Shown here: positions 1 to 7,497 of the stretch, one piece after another | How the letters are laid out: each line of letters starts with the position of its first letter | How positions within the stretch are numbered: the first letter of the stretch is position 1 | Assembly: GCA_020047775.1 (NCBI GenBank) | Contig: JAIFNK010000306.1 | Span: forward strand, 1 to 20,338 | DNA from: Akkermansia sp. | Lineage (GTDB): Bacteria > Verrucomicrobiota > Verrucomicrobiia > Verrucomicrobiales > Akkermansiaceae | DNA length: 20,338 nucleotides | Reading direction: 5' to 3' | The notes under the pieces: model-generated | What the model was told of the DNA's origin: nothing | The model's database searches: none | The model's input: only the letters and a program-made list of their open reading frames with translations | Position numbers and translations under genes: made by a program

Positions 1-214
1 GATCGGTGCCCGCGGCTGCTTCCTGCGCGTTGTTCCATCCGTCGGAATCGGAGTCGGTCTCGGGGTCGAAGACTTCGGAAAACAAGTACCCGTTGTTTTG
101 GGCCTTTTCCCAAGTATCGCTCAGACCGTTCGTGTTAGTGTCCAGAATGGCGAAGGACAAACCAGAAGCCAGAACCCAGATGCCGGAGATCAGGATGGAG
201 AAGGAGCGCTTCAC
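1..214 (-). CDS. Secreted protein with Asp-rich calcium-binding-like repeats (partial, 3' end outside window)
   Basis: Only the first 71 codons are inside the window; the gene runs off the left edge. The start is GTG. The N-terminus (MKRSFSILISGIWVLASGLSFA) is a classical signal peptide: two basic residues, a hydrophobic core and a small-residue cleavage site. The mature part begins with DTNTNGLSDTWE and later has DSDSDGWNNAQEAAAGTD. These are Asp/Asn-rich loops of the thrombospondin type 3 / dockerin-like kind, which in known proteins bind calcium, and they are common in exported Verrucomicrobiota and Planctomycete proteins. The start codon overlaps the stop of the upstream gene in a GTGA overlap, and a strong ribosome binding site precedes it, so the two genes are very probably translated together. 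The function of the whole protein cannot be told from this fragment. Confidence 0.8.
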   Translation of the reverse strand, partial: MKRSFSILISGIWVLASGLSFAILDTNTNGLSDTWEKAQNNGYLFSEVFDPETDSDSDGWNNAQEAAAGTD

Positions 215-1098
215 TTGTCGTCTCCTTTTCCGTTGGTTGCCGGCTTTTCGGTGCGCCAATAATTGAGGGTGATGTCTTTGGGTTGCGGCGGATTGGCCTT
301 GAGGTATTCCTCGCGCTCGATGCGTGCGCGTTCGCGACCTTCGAAGGCGGATTTCAGAAGGGCGTATTCGGTGTTGTAGATGTCGTGCAGGGCTTGGATG
401 GCGGCCAGGTCTTCGGCTGCGGGTGTTATGCCGGTGATTTCGAAACTGGCCTTGCCTTCCGGGAATTCGGGGATAGCGGACGCGCCGTAGGCCTTCAATC
501 TAGCCGCCTGCATTTCGCTCATGGTTTCGAGGTCCACGTAGCCCCAGCCCATCAGCAAAGCATGGTTGGTGCCGGTGCCATCGACGAAGGCATGAATACC
601 GGAAATGAGACCGAAATCGGCGGAGGACCAGTAGGTGATGGTTTCTCTTTTCCCTTCCGGCCAGCAGCGGACGAGCGTGCGCGGAGGGGAGTCCTTGGAG
701 CGGAAAACCGTCGCGCTGAGAAAGGCCATTTTAGTCCGGGGATGGCTTTCCCGGTAGGCGGCGACTTTTTCGCAGAAAGCGGAGCGCGCCTCTGGAGAAA
801 GCGGCTCGACCGGCGGCGGTGGCGGCGGGAGGGCGATGGGATTGATTTTCCGGACGGTGATGGCGCGTCCGCCTTGGCGGATGGATTTGCTTTCCAGCAC
901 GTCCTTGGCGGGAACGATGAACCTTGGTTTCGGCGGCTCGGGTGGCGGCGGGCTGCCGTCAGGTATGTTGCCGAGAATGCGGGCGGGGGGGGATTCGGGG
1001 AGGGGTTGGTCAAGTATTGGCTTTTGATCCTCCTCGGCAAAAGCCGGGAAGAAACCACCGAGAACTGCCGCTAATGCGGCGAGTTGGTTCTTTTTCAT
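211..1098 (-). CDS. Exported proline-rich protein of unknown function
   Basis: This 295-residue protein is not one I recognise. The ATG at 1098 is chosen over the longer open frame (to 1245) because it begins a clear signal peptide (MKKNQLAALAAVLGGFFPAFA, then EEDQ); the upstream extension is low-complexity and lacks features of a protein start. The mature N-terminal third is proline-rich, with runs such as PPPPEPPKP and LPPPPPPVEP, which suggests a flexible linker or wall-spanning segment. Residues of about 130 onward look globular (CEKVAAYRESHPRTKMAFLS...). Near the C-terminus an Arg/Glu-rich stretch (EGRERARIEREEYLKA) could be a short helix. No catalytic motif is visible. Four bases overlap the next gene (1-214, minus), so the two exported proteins probably form an operon. 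No Shine-Dalgarno sequence precedes this start. Confidence 0.75.
   Translation of the reverse strand: MKKNQLAALAAVLGGFFPAFAEEDQKPILDQPLPESPPARILGNIPDGSPPPPEPPKPRFIVPAKDVLESKSIRQGGRAITVRKINPIALPPPPPPVEPLSPEARSAFCEKVAAYRESHPRTKMAFLSATVFRSKDSPPRTLVRCWPEGKRETITYWSSADFGLISGIHAFVDGTGTNHALLMGWGYVDLETMSEMQAARLKAYGASAIPEFPEGKASFEITGITPAAEDLAAIQALHDIYNTEYALLKSAFEGRERARIEREEYLKANPPQPKDITLNYWRTEKPATNGKGDDK
221..227 (-). promoter_or_regulatory. Shine-Dalgarno site for the GTG start at 214
   Basis: On the minus strand the sequence AAGGAGA lies six bases before the GTG. It sits inside the last codons of the upstream gene (Gly-Lys-Gly-Asp-Asp), and the upstream stop TGA overlaps the GTG. It is the only strong Shine-Dalgarno sequence at a gene start in this window and decides the start of the partial gene. 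Confidence 0.7.
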
Positions 1099-1565
1099 GG
1101 GGAAGGATAATTGGAGATCCTTCCCGGTGGACGAGGAGTTCGTAGAGTCGCACAGAGACGACCGCAACGGTCTCTGGCTTGCCCCGGAGGGACAGCCTGG
1201 ACATACGCCGCTGCCTCCCCGGCCGTTTGGTCGGTTTGGCAGCAATGTTGGCGGTCGTTGCTAACCGCTCTGTGTTTGGACTAAGAAATTCTCGTCCATC
1301 AAGATGGACGGCCAAAGTGAATCGCCAAGTTTCCTGTTTACCAAGAACCAAATCACAATTTGAAAAAGCAGCATCCGAGCTCCGAGTTTTTGAAAAAGTC
1401 CGACTAATAGGACCGTTTTACTTTGAATTTCTAAAAGATTCTAGCTCGGGTGCTGTCAAGCCCCCCGTTTTACATGTCAAACTTGTATGAGCTTGCCACC
1501 TCTACGCGGTTCCCACCCGGTTTCCCTTGGTGGTGGCGGGGAAGTTTCATAGACCTCGGGCCAGC
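1099..1565. other. Divergent intergenic region, AT-richer than the genes around it
   Basis: This gap of 467 bases separates the exported-protein operon (minus) from the exonuclease-ligase gene (plus), so it should hold promoters for both. The part from about 1260 to 1490 is clearly richer in A and T. It contains a perfect inverted repeat at 1293-1310. CAGAGAC at 1153-1159 is matched by its complement GTCTCTG at 1170-1176. The word TTTGAAAAAG is repeated at 1359-1368 and 1389-1398. A minus-strand TTGACA at 1454-1459 lacks a good -10 box at proper spacing. No RNA gene or convincing small coding frame is seen. Confidence 0.5.
1293..1310. repeat. Perfect 8-bp inverted repeat with 2-base centre
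   Basis: CGTCCATC (1293-1300) and GATGGACG (1303-1310) are exact complements around AA. No T-run follows on either strand, so it does not look like an intrinsic terminator. Its place between divergent genes fits a dimeric regulator's operator, but no regulator is identified. Confidence 0.4.
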
Positions 1566-4262
1566 GTGATCGAAGTTCGTTTCCAACGGGGCCTGCACTT
1601 GCCGGAACTCGACCTGTGGCTTGACCCATGGGATGCGAAACCACGCGCTTTTGTCTCCCACGCCCATGCCGACCATTTTGCCCGCCACGAGTCGGCGCTG
1701 TGCTCGGAGGTGACCGCCGCGCTGGTGCGCAAGCGCTTCCACCTCGCGGCAAGCCGGATCGAGGCGGCATCCTTCCATGTGCCGGTGGTGCGCGATGGCT
1801 TCAGGCTGCGTTTGCTTCCCGCCGGGCACATTTCCGGCTCGGCGATGCTGCACGTGACGCGCATCAAGGACAACGCGAGCCTGCTCTACACCGGGGATTT
1901 CAAAACCCGCCGCAGCCGCACGGCGGAGCCGGTCAATTTCCTCGCCGCCGACACGCTGATTTTGGAAACCACCTTCGGTCTGCCGAATTTCGAGTTCCCC
2001 AACCCGATGGAGATCGAGGCCAGCATCCTGCGTTTCGTCAGCGATGCCTTCGCTGACGGCGAGACCCCGGTGCTGCTTGGCTACTCGCTGGGAAAAGCGC
2101 AGGAGGCCCTCGCGCTGCTCACTGAAAACGGCATCCCCGCCCTGCTCCACCCGGCGGTCGCGGCGATGACCGCCGCCTGCCGCGAGGCGGGCGTCGAGAT
2201 GCTGCCGGAGCCCGTCGAGTTCGACGGCCACGCCCCTCCCGGCCACGTCATCATCGCCCCGCCCAATACGATCCGCTCGAAACTGATGCGCGGTTTGAAA
2301 TCCAAACGCACCGCGATGCTCACCGGCTGGGCGCTGCAACCGGGATCGAAATACCGCTACCGGGTCGATGAGGTGATCCCTCTATCCGACCACGCCGACC
2401 ACCCCGGACTGCTAGAGTGCCTCAAGCGCGTCCGGCCGAAGCGGATCCTAACCGTCCACGGCTTCGCCAGGGAATTCGCCGCCGAGCTGAGGAACAAGGG
2501 GATGGATGCCTGGTGCGCGATGGGTGGCGACCAGTTGGAGTTCCCGATCACCCAGGCATCGCCCCGACCGGGTTCGTCCAGCGGTCCGCGCCACAGCCGC
2601 GCGATTTGCGCGCTGGCGGACTTCAGCGATCTCTGCCGCCTGGTGGGAGAGACGAGCAGCCGCGTTGCGAAGACCGATTTCCTGTCAGCCTACTTGAGCG
2701 GCCTGAAAGACGACGAGGATCTCCGGCTGGCCGCCGTCTGGCTAACCGGTGAAGCGCTGCCGAGAAAAGCCGGCAGGGTTTCCCTGCATGTCGGCACCGC
2801 CAGCATCCGCCGGGCGCTGGTCTCACTGCCGAACGTGCGCGAGGAACGCTACCGCGAAATTTCGCTCAGCCAGAATGACACGGCCCGCACCGCGCGACTC
2901 GTGTTGCAGGAAATCCACCTCAAGCCGGAACCTCTCGACCTGCCCGGGCTCGCCGCATTTTTCCACGGGCTGGCAGACGCGGAAGGCTCGTTAGACCGGA
3001 TTCAACGTCTGGCAGACCGCCTCGCCACCCTGCATCCGGCCGAAGGCGAGACCCTGGTCAAACTGCTCACCGGCGACCTCCGCATCGGGCTCAAGGAAGG
3101 ACTCGTCGAAGATGCCATCGCCGCCGCCTTCAAGGCAGATCCGGGCGAAGTCCGGCACGCGCACATGCTCACCGGGGACATCGGGGAAGTGGCCTTGCTC
3201 GCCCGCCAGGGGAAACTCGGCGAGGCCATGCTCCGCACGCTGGTGCCGGTGAAGTGCATGCTCGCCTCCCCCCTCGAACGCGACACCGCGGACGACCGCC
3301 CGCTTTTTGAAAAACTGCCTTTCACCCCGCCCTTCTGGCTGGAGCCGAAGTATGACGGGATCCGTGCACAGCTTCACAAACGCGGGGATGTCGTCGCATT
3401 GTTCTCCAGGGACCTGCGACCGCTCGACAATGAGTTCCCGGAGGTGTTAGCCTCGGCCCGCGCACTGAAGGACGATTTCATCCTCGACGGCGAACTCATC
3501 GCCTTCGCCGAGGGCCGCAAACTCGGATTCGCGGACCTTCAGAAACGACTCGGCCGGAAAATGGCCGATGGCGATCTCTTCCTAACCGACGAGGAGCACG
3601 AAGGCTCGGTCCCGCTCCGCTTCATCGCCTTCGACCTCCTCTCGCACAACGGCGAGGATCTGCTGGCGACATCGCTGCTGCACCGCCGGTCCCTGTTGGA
3701 GACCATGACGCTGGCACCGCCCTTTGAGACGATTCCCATTCATCCCGCCGACAACGTGCTGGAGATCGAAGCCGCTTTCAAAACATCGCTCCAGAACGGG
3801 CACGAAGGCCTGATCGCCAAAGACCCCGCCAGCCACTACACGCCGGGAAAACGCGGGAAATCCTGGATCAAGCTCAAGGGCGTCATGCCCACGCTCGACT
3901 GTGTCGTCGTGATCGCGGAGCAGGGCCACGGCAAGCGCTCGGATGTGTTGTCCGACTACACCTTCGCCGTGCGCGACGAGTCGAACGGGCGATTGCGAGT
4001 GCTTGGGAAAGCCTACTCCGGCCTCACCGACGACGAAATCGAAGAACTCACCGGACATTTCATCCGCCACACCCTGCGCAAGGAACGACGCAAACACCAC
4101 GTGGAGCCGAACATTGTTCTGGAAATCGCCTTCGATGCGATCCGGGCGTCATCGCGCCATGACTCGGGACTGGCGCTGCGTTTCCCACGCATCAAGGCGA
4201 TCCGCCATGACAAGTCGGTCGAGGAAATCGACACCCTGCAATCCGCCCGAAACCTTCTCTAA
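1566..4262 (+). CDS. Fused MBL-fold DNA exonuclease and ATP-dependent DNA ligase
   Basis: Two DNA repair enzymes are joined in one chain of 898 residues. The N-terminal part (about 1-325) is a ligase-associated exonuclease of the metallo-beta-lactamase / beta-CASP type: HAHADH at 32-37, His88 in GHISG, Asp111 in TGDFK, SDHADH at 274-279 and TVHGF at 296-300 supply the metal site. After a short Pro/Ser/Gly linker comes an ATP-dependent ligase: an N-terminal DNA-binding domain, then the nucleotidyltransferase core with motif I KYDGIR (nucleophile Lys595), SRDL, DGELIAF (641-647), FIAFDLL, EGLIAK (747-752) and SWIKLK (766-771), then an OB fold. In known bacteria these two enzymes are separate neighbours of an Lhr-like helicase and a metallophosphoesterase; neither partner is in this window. 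GTG at 1566 is preferred because VIEVRFQRGLHLPELDLWLDP matches family N-termini. An in-frame TTG at 1527 would add 13 residues; neither has a Shine-Dalgarno. Confidence 0.93.
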   Translation: MIEVRFQRGLHLPELDLWLDPWDAKPRAFVSHAHADHFARHESALCSEVTAALVRKRFHLAASRIEAASFHVPVVRDGFRLRLLPAGHISGSAMLHVTRIKDNASLLYTGDFKTRRSRTAEPVNFLAADTLILETTFGLPNFEFPNPMEIEASILRFVSDAFADGETPVLLGYSLGKAQEALALLTENGIPALLHPAVAAMTAACREAGVEMLPEPVEFDGHAPPGHVIIAPPNTIRSKLMRGLKSKRTAMLTGWALQPGSKYRYRVDEVIPLSDHADHPGLLECLKRVRPKRILTVHGFAREFAAELRNKGMDAWCAMGGDQLEFPITQASPRPGSSSGPRHSRAICALADFSDLCRLVGETSSRVAKTDFLSAYLSGLKDDEDLRLAAVWLTGEALPRKAGRVSLHVGTASIRRALVSLPNVREERYREISLSQNDTARTARLVLQEIHLKPEPLDLPGLAAFFHGLADAEGSLDRIQRLADRLATLHPAEGETLVKLLTGDLRIGLKEGLVEDAIAAAFKADPGEVRHAHMLTGDIGEVALLARQGKLGEAMLRTLVPVKCMLASPLERDTADDRPLFEKLPFTPPFWLEPKYDGIRAQLHKRGDVVALFSRDLRPLDNEFPEVLASARALKDDFILDGELIAFAEGRKLGFADLQKRLGRKMADGDLFLTDEEHEGSVPLRFIAFDLLSHNGEDLLATSLLHRRSLLETMTLAPPFETIPIHPADNVLEIEAAFKTSLQNGHEGLIAKDPASHYTPGKRGKSWIKLKGVMPTLDCVVVIAEQGHGKRSDVLSDYTFAVRDESNGRLRVLGKAYSGLTDDEIEELTGHFIRHTLRKERRKHHVEPNIVLEIAFDAIRASSRHDSGLALRFPRIKAIRHDKSVEEIDTLQSARNLL

Positions 4263-4271
4263 CTTAACTCC

Positions 4272-5003
4272 ATGACTTCCATTTTTAAATCCGCGCTTTG
4301 TGTCGCGCTCGCCGCCCTTGTCGCATCCTGCGCCGCTCCCTCCACCGGATCATCGAGCGGCCGCGACGTTTACGGCCACCGGCCGGGGCCCAAGGGATTC
4401 AAAACCGTCATCATCGACGCCGGCCACGGCGGCAAGGACAGCGGCGCGACCAGCAGTCACACGGGCCAAAAAGAAAAGGACCTCGCGTTCGACACCGCCA
4501 AACGAATCGCCGCCGCGCTCCGCGGCGATTTCAAAGTCATTCTCATGCGCTCCGACGACACCTTCATCGACCTCGACGAGCGTGTCATCCGGGCGAACCG
4601 CCACGGCGACGCGATCCTCGTCAGCATGCATTACAACAGCGGCCCATCTTTCATCCGCGGCCCGGAAACCTATTACTGGCGCGTGGACAGCCACGGCCTG
4701 GCCACCCGCTGCCAGAAGGCAATGGCCTCCGTCAGTCCGGCGGAAATCGGCAACCGTGACCTCGTCCGTCGCCGGATCCGCCTCACCCGCAATCCGGAAA
4801 TCCCCTGCGTCCTGCTGGAAGGCGGCTACCTGAGCAACGTCGCCGAAAGCCGCCAGATCAGCGATTCCGCTTACCGCCAGCGACTTGCCAATGGCATCGC
4901 CGCCGCCATCCGGACCCAGGCCGCCATCGGCGATGCCGGCACCGGTCCCCTACCCCGCCCGATCAACGCGCCGCCGAGCCGGCCGACGGACGCGCCGGAG
5001 TAG
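4272..5003 (+). CDS. N-acetylmuramoyl-L-alanine amidase, lipoprotein (Amidase_3 family)
   Basis: This 243-residue zinc enzyme should cleave the amide bond between N-acetylmuramic acid and L-alanine in peptidoglycan. The N-terminus is a lipoprotein signal ending in LVASC, with Cys20 as the lipidated residue, so it is expected to be anchored to a membrane and act in the periplasm. The Amidase_3 metal site is complete: His52 in DAGHGGKDSG, Glu68 in QKEKDL and His120 in VSMHYNS. The catalytic Glu183 lies in LLEGGYLSN. The last 25 residues are Pro-rich and probably disordered. No separate substrate-binding or AMIN domain is present, so it is a minimal AmiC/CwlC-type enzyme. It starts nine bases after the ligase stop, so it may share that transcript, though the functions are unrelated. 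No Shine-Dalgarno sequence is seen. Confidence 0.9.
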   Translation: MTSIFKSALCVALAALVASCAAPSTGSSSGRDVYGHRPGPKGFKTVIIDAGHGGKDSGATSSHTGQKEKDLAFDTAKRIAAALRGDFKVILMRSDDTFIDLDERVIRANRHGDAILVSMHYNSGPSFIRGPETYYWRVDSHGLATRCQKAMASVSPAEIGNRDLVRRRIRLTRNPEIPCVLLEGGYLSNVAESRQISDSAYRQRLANGIAAAIRTQAAIGDAGTGPLPRPINAPPSRPTDAPE

Positions 5004-5047
5004 ATCACTGCCTCACAATTTCCGATTTGAAGTTAGAAGCCCACCAA

Positions 5048-5467
5048 ATGCTTGCTGCAGTCATACATAAAAAAACATTGGTCGACTTATACTTGGAATG
5101 CGGAGTTTCGGCTCATTTCATCTCATTCTCCGCTCTTCTTTATCTCTGGCTGCTTTTCCTTTGTGTTCTGTGTCTTGCCCAGCATCGTCCTGCCGTTTAC
5201 TTCCAATTGCTGCTACCTTGCTCCCTGCTTCCGCTGGCCATTGGAGTTTGTGGTACTTCGATCAGCATGTATGGTCTTCTGACATTTGTCCCGTCGTTTA
5301 ACTCGGGCGAATTTTGGGGTTCTCCAGCTGAGATCCTCGTTCCGCTGATCGCAGGTTCTTTCCTGTCTGCGTTGTTCATCTTCCTGACCACAATGGTCCT
5401 ATTTTTCCAGAAGAGACCTACCGTAGAAAATTTCGGGCTATTCGAAAGTGAGAAGCCTTCGGATTGA
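5048..5467 (+). CDS. Small multi-pass membrane protein, function unknown
   Basis: I do not recognise this 139-residue protein with certainty. It has three or more hydrophobic segments, at about 26-46, 52-75 and 98-120, and a short polar C-terminal tail (QKRPTVENFGLFESEKPSD). The pattern GVCGTSISMYGLL, then PAEILVPLIAGSFLSALFIFL, faintly recalls the two C-terminal helices of MotA/TolQ/ExbB proton channel proteins, but the resemblance is weak and the protein is short. ATG at 5048 is chosen over an in-frame TTG at 5027. Base composition and codon use are more AT-rich than in the genes on either side, which may point to a lineage-specific or acquired gene. It lies 44 bases after the amidase and 130 bases before the solute-binding protein gene. 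Confidence 0.55.
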   Translation: MLAAVIHKKTLVDLYLECGVSAHFISFSALLYLWLLFLCVLCLAQHRPAVYFQLLLPCSLLPLAIGVCGTSISMYGLLTFVPSFNSGEFWGSPAEILVPLIAGSFLSALFIFLTTMVLFFQKRPTVENFGLFESEKPSD

Positions 5468-5546
5468 ACCCGATTTCCCCTCACCGCTCCGAATGCACCG
5501 CTGAAGCGGCCAACCCGGCGTGACACATTCCAGCCGCCATCGCCTC

Positions 5547-5562
5547 TGGTATGGCATCTGCT
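5547..5562 (+). promoter_or_regulatory. Weak sigma-54-like (-24/-12) element
   Basis: TGGTAT-N5-CTGCT keeps the invariant GG and GC with exactly ten bases between them, but differs from the consensus TGGCAC-N5-TTGCW at three positions. It would start transcription near 5573, 25 bases before the ATG at 5598. In GC-rich DNA GG-N10-GC is frequent by chance. The only support is that two much better matches lie elsewhere in the same locus. Confidence 0.25.
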
Positions 5563-5597
5563 TAAAGCTGGATGCCTGCCAATTCCCTTCATTTTCA

Positions 5598-6530
5598 ATG
5601 CCCAATCTTCCACCCGAACTTCTGGGAATCCTGCCATCTCTCGAAGTCCTGCCATTCTTCGCAAGCGACTCGCCGCAACCAACCGCTGGCCGGGATTTTT
5701 CATTCCGGTTGAAGGCATTTTCCAGTTATGGGGAAATCAGCCGCAACCTGCTGACCCGCAAGATCATGGGCGGGATCATCCCCTGGGAGATCTTCATCGC
5801 GGACGTATTGGCGCTGCCGGGACAGCGCACCAGCTGGAAAATCCCGCTTTTCCTCCATGCCTGCCCGACGGAGCTCGTTCTGCGGGAACCGGTTTACAAG
5901 GCGTTTTATCCGTCACAAGGCCGCCCGCCCGCCAAACTCCCGCAACGCCTGACCGTCGGAATCGAGAGCCAGGCCTCGCTCACCAAGGGACAGTCGCGCG
6001 AATGGCTCAATCATTGGAAAAACGCCGGAGCTACCGAACTGGCATTCAAAATGTTGCCGATGGACATGATGATCCACGCCCTCAAGGCGGAAGCGCTCGA
6101 CGCCATCATCGCGCCCTCGCCGTGGGGAATTCATGCGGAATCCACTGGTCTTGGCAAACGCGACCCGCGCTTCAGCCCCGGCAAGTTCGCCCAGCGGTTG
6201 GTGGTGGTTTGTCACCGGGAGTTTGCCGAACAGCATCCCGACCTGAGCCAAACCCTGGCACAAGTGATCGCCGGAGCGAGAACCCAACTGAAGGATCCCG
6301 CGGTATTCACACAATCCATCGAGCGCATGTCACGCTGCGGCAGACCCTTGTTACACAGGGATTTCCTGGAAAAGGCGGCGACCCTCCATGCGTTCTCCTC
6401 GCTGGACCAGGACGAAGTCCCGGACATCCACAAACTGGTGGCCGAGTTGATGGCGCTCAACGACTTCTCCGTCCTTCCAAGCCAGGTCGCCGCCAGCGAG
6501 CAAACCGCGCGTTTGTTGCTCCCCGCCTAA
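5598..6530 (+). CDS. NrtA/CmpA/NasS-like solute-binding protein without signal peptide (putative cytosolic sensor)
   Basis: This 310-residue protein resembles type II periplasmic binding proteins of the NrtA/CmpA/SsuA group. Recognisable patterns include EISRNLLTRKIMGGIIPWEIFIADVL, TVGIESQASLTKG at the opening of lobe two, and DAIIAPSPWGIHAESTGLG, which corresponds to the family's segment ending in a Pro-Trp before the return strand. No signal peptide or lipobox is seen from ATG 5598 nor from the longer GTG frame at 5520, so it probably stays in the cytoplasm. In this family cytosolic members such as NasS act as ligand sensors that control nitrogen genes rather than as transport components. 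Its stop codon overlaps that of the convergent LysR-type gene by three bases, and the amide transporter lies just beyond, so a sensing role in amide or nitrogen regulation is a reasonable inference. No NasT-like antiterminator is in the window. A transport role with another permease remains possible. Confidence 0.65.
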   Translation: MPNLPPELLGILPSLEVLPFFASDSPQPTAGRDFSFRLKAFSSYGEISRNLLTRKIMGGIIPWEIFIADVLALPGQRTSWKIPLFLHACPTELVLREPVYKAFYPSQGRPPAKLPQRLTVGIESQASLTKGQSREWLNHWKNAGATELAFKMLPMDMMIHALKAEALDAIIAPSPWGIHAESTGLGKRDPRFSPGKFAQRLVVVCHREFAEQHPDLSQTLAQVIAGARTQLKDPAVFTQSIERMSRCGRPLLHRDFLEKAATLHAFSSLDQDEVPDIHKLVAELMALNDFSVLPSQVAASEQTARLLLPA

Positions 6531-7480
6531 GCCTGCAGCCCGTCACGGAAGATTGCTTCCGATAGGAGATTGAGAAAAACCTCCGCCAGCCAGGTCAGCG
6601 GACGACTCGGCTCCCACCACGCGCAACAAGTCCGGCGAAGATGGATTCCGGGAAGTTTCAGTCCCACGAGGCCACCTTCCCGCACTGCGGAAGCTGCCGC
6701 CCATTCAGGAAGAAACACAATTCCCTGCCCTTGTCGCGCCAACTCATGAGCCACCCGTGGATCCGGTAAAATCCAGTTTTTCAGATCTCCCTCCCCACTC
6801 CGCCCCAAGTGCTGCGCCAAGGCCTTGAAGATATACCGATCCTGAAAAATCAGCAAACTCTCCCTCAGATCCTCCACCGAAATCCGGCTCTTCTGGCCAA
6901 GCCGGTGAAAGGGCGCCACATAGGCCTGATATTCCTCGTTTACCAGGTCACGTCTCACCATCTCCTTGGGAACCCGTTCCACGAAATCCAAATCGAAGTC
7001 CACTTGCCTGCCGGGATGTTTCTCCTGTCCGTTTCCCGTCACCACCATTTCCAAGTCCGCGGCAGGGAAACATTCGTGAAACGTGGATAACGAACCCGCT
7101 TGGAGCATCCCCAGCAGGCACGGCGGCAAACGGAAAACCAGTTTCTCCGTGCGACCGTCCAGAGCCGCAAGCTCGATCTTCATCGACGACATCTTCACCA
7201 ACAGGTCTTCCACCATCGGCAGCAGACGGACCGCCGCGCCGGTGGGCTTTACCTGCGGCCCCAGTCGCCGGAACAACGAACACCCCAGATCCTCCTCCAG
7301 CGACTTCATCGCGTGACTGATGGCCGAAGGACTCACCGATAAAACCTGCGCCGCGCCGGCGAAACTCCCCTCCCTCACGCAGGCATAAAACATCTGCAAA
7401 CGCTTCGAATCGACGATTCCCGGGTCAATCACCGGCGGTTCCCGCAGTCTGCCCGGGGTATCGTGAATCATATTCAGCAT
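6527..7480 (-). CDS. LysR-type transcriptional regulator
   Basis: The 317-residue protein has the LysR layout. The N-terminal winged helix-turn-helix (about residues 26-85) carries the signature RLQMFYACVREGSFAGAAQVLSVSPSAISHAMKSLE in overlapping parts, then a linker helix, then a two-lobed effector domain (about 115-305; for example DLEMVVTG near its start and GQGIVFLPEWAA near its end). It is divergent from urtA, the usual arrangement for a LysR regulator and its target operon, and convergent with the NrtA-like gene. A perfect sigma-54 promoter match (7498-7513) would start transcription at about 7487, only seven bases before this ATG. Later starts are therefore worth considering: ATG at 7471 or GTG at 7432; the latter leaves a short N-terminus typical of LysR proteins. 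The ligand is likely an amide, urea or a nitrogen signal; this is inferred from context alone. Confidence 0.9.
   Translation of the reverse strand: MLNMIHDTPGRLREPPVIDPGIVDSKRLQMFYACVREGSFAGAAQVLSVSPSAISHAMKSLEEDLGCSLFRRLGPQVKPTGAAVRLLPMVEDLLVKMSSMKIELAALDGRTEKLVFRLPPCLLGMLQAGSLSTFHECFPAADLEMVVTGNGQEKHPGRQVDFDLDFVERVPKEMVRRDLVNEEYQAYVAPFHRLGQKSRISVEDLRESLLIFQDRYIFKALAQHLGRSGEGDLKNWILPDPRVAHELARQGQGIVFLPEWAAASAVREGGLVGLKLPGIHLRRTCCAWWEPSRPLTWLAEVFLNLLSEAIFRDGLQA
7464..7476. promoter_or_regulatory. T-N11-A dyad, copy 1 (perfect palindrome)
   Basis: TGAAT-CAT-ATTCA is a perfect interrupted palindrome of 13 bases that fits the LysR-box form T-N11-A. It overlaps the first codons of the LysR gene, downstream of its predicted start of transcription, a place suited to autorepression. 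It is preceded by ATCG, as is copy 2 98 bases away. Confidence 0.5.
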
Positions 7481-7497
7481 GCTCAGCCGCGGAAGAG

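Noticed and set aside
283..1074. Long open frame (263 codons) on the plus strand opposite the proline-rich exported protein gene
   Set aside because: It is the antisense shadow of a gene with a good signal peptide and coupled downstream partner; its Gly/Phe/Arg-rich translation has no protein-like pattern.
1359..1398. TTTGAAAAAG repeated 30 bases apart before the exonuclease-ligase gene
   Set aside because: AT-rich words recur easily in this low-GC gap; there is no promoter spacing or dyad to support a function.
1179..1490. Plus-strand open frame of 103 codons in the divergent intergenic region
   Set aside because: It starts inside the leader of the minus-strand gene, has no ribosome binding site, and shows no recognisable domain, so coding is not supported.
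3711..3727. TGGCAC followed by TTTGAG inside the ligase gene, resembling a sigma-54 site
   Set aside because: The invariant GC at -12 is missing at the right spacing, and it lies deep in a coding region.
4272..5003. Amidase as a functional partner of the DNA ligase because of the nine-base gap
   Set aside because: Close spacing supports a shared transcript only; there is no known link between this cell-wall hydrolase family and the exonuclease-ligase.
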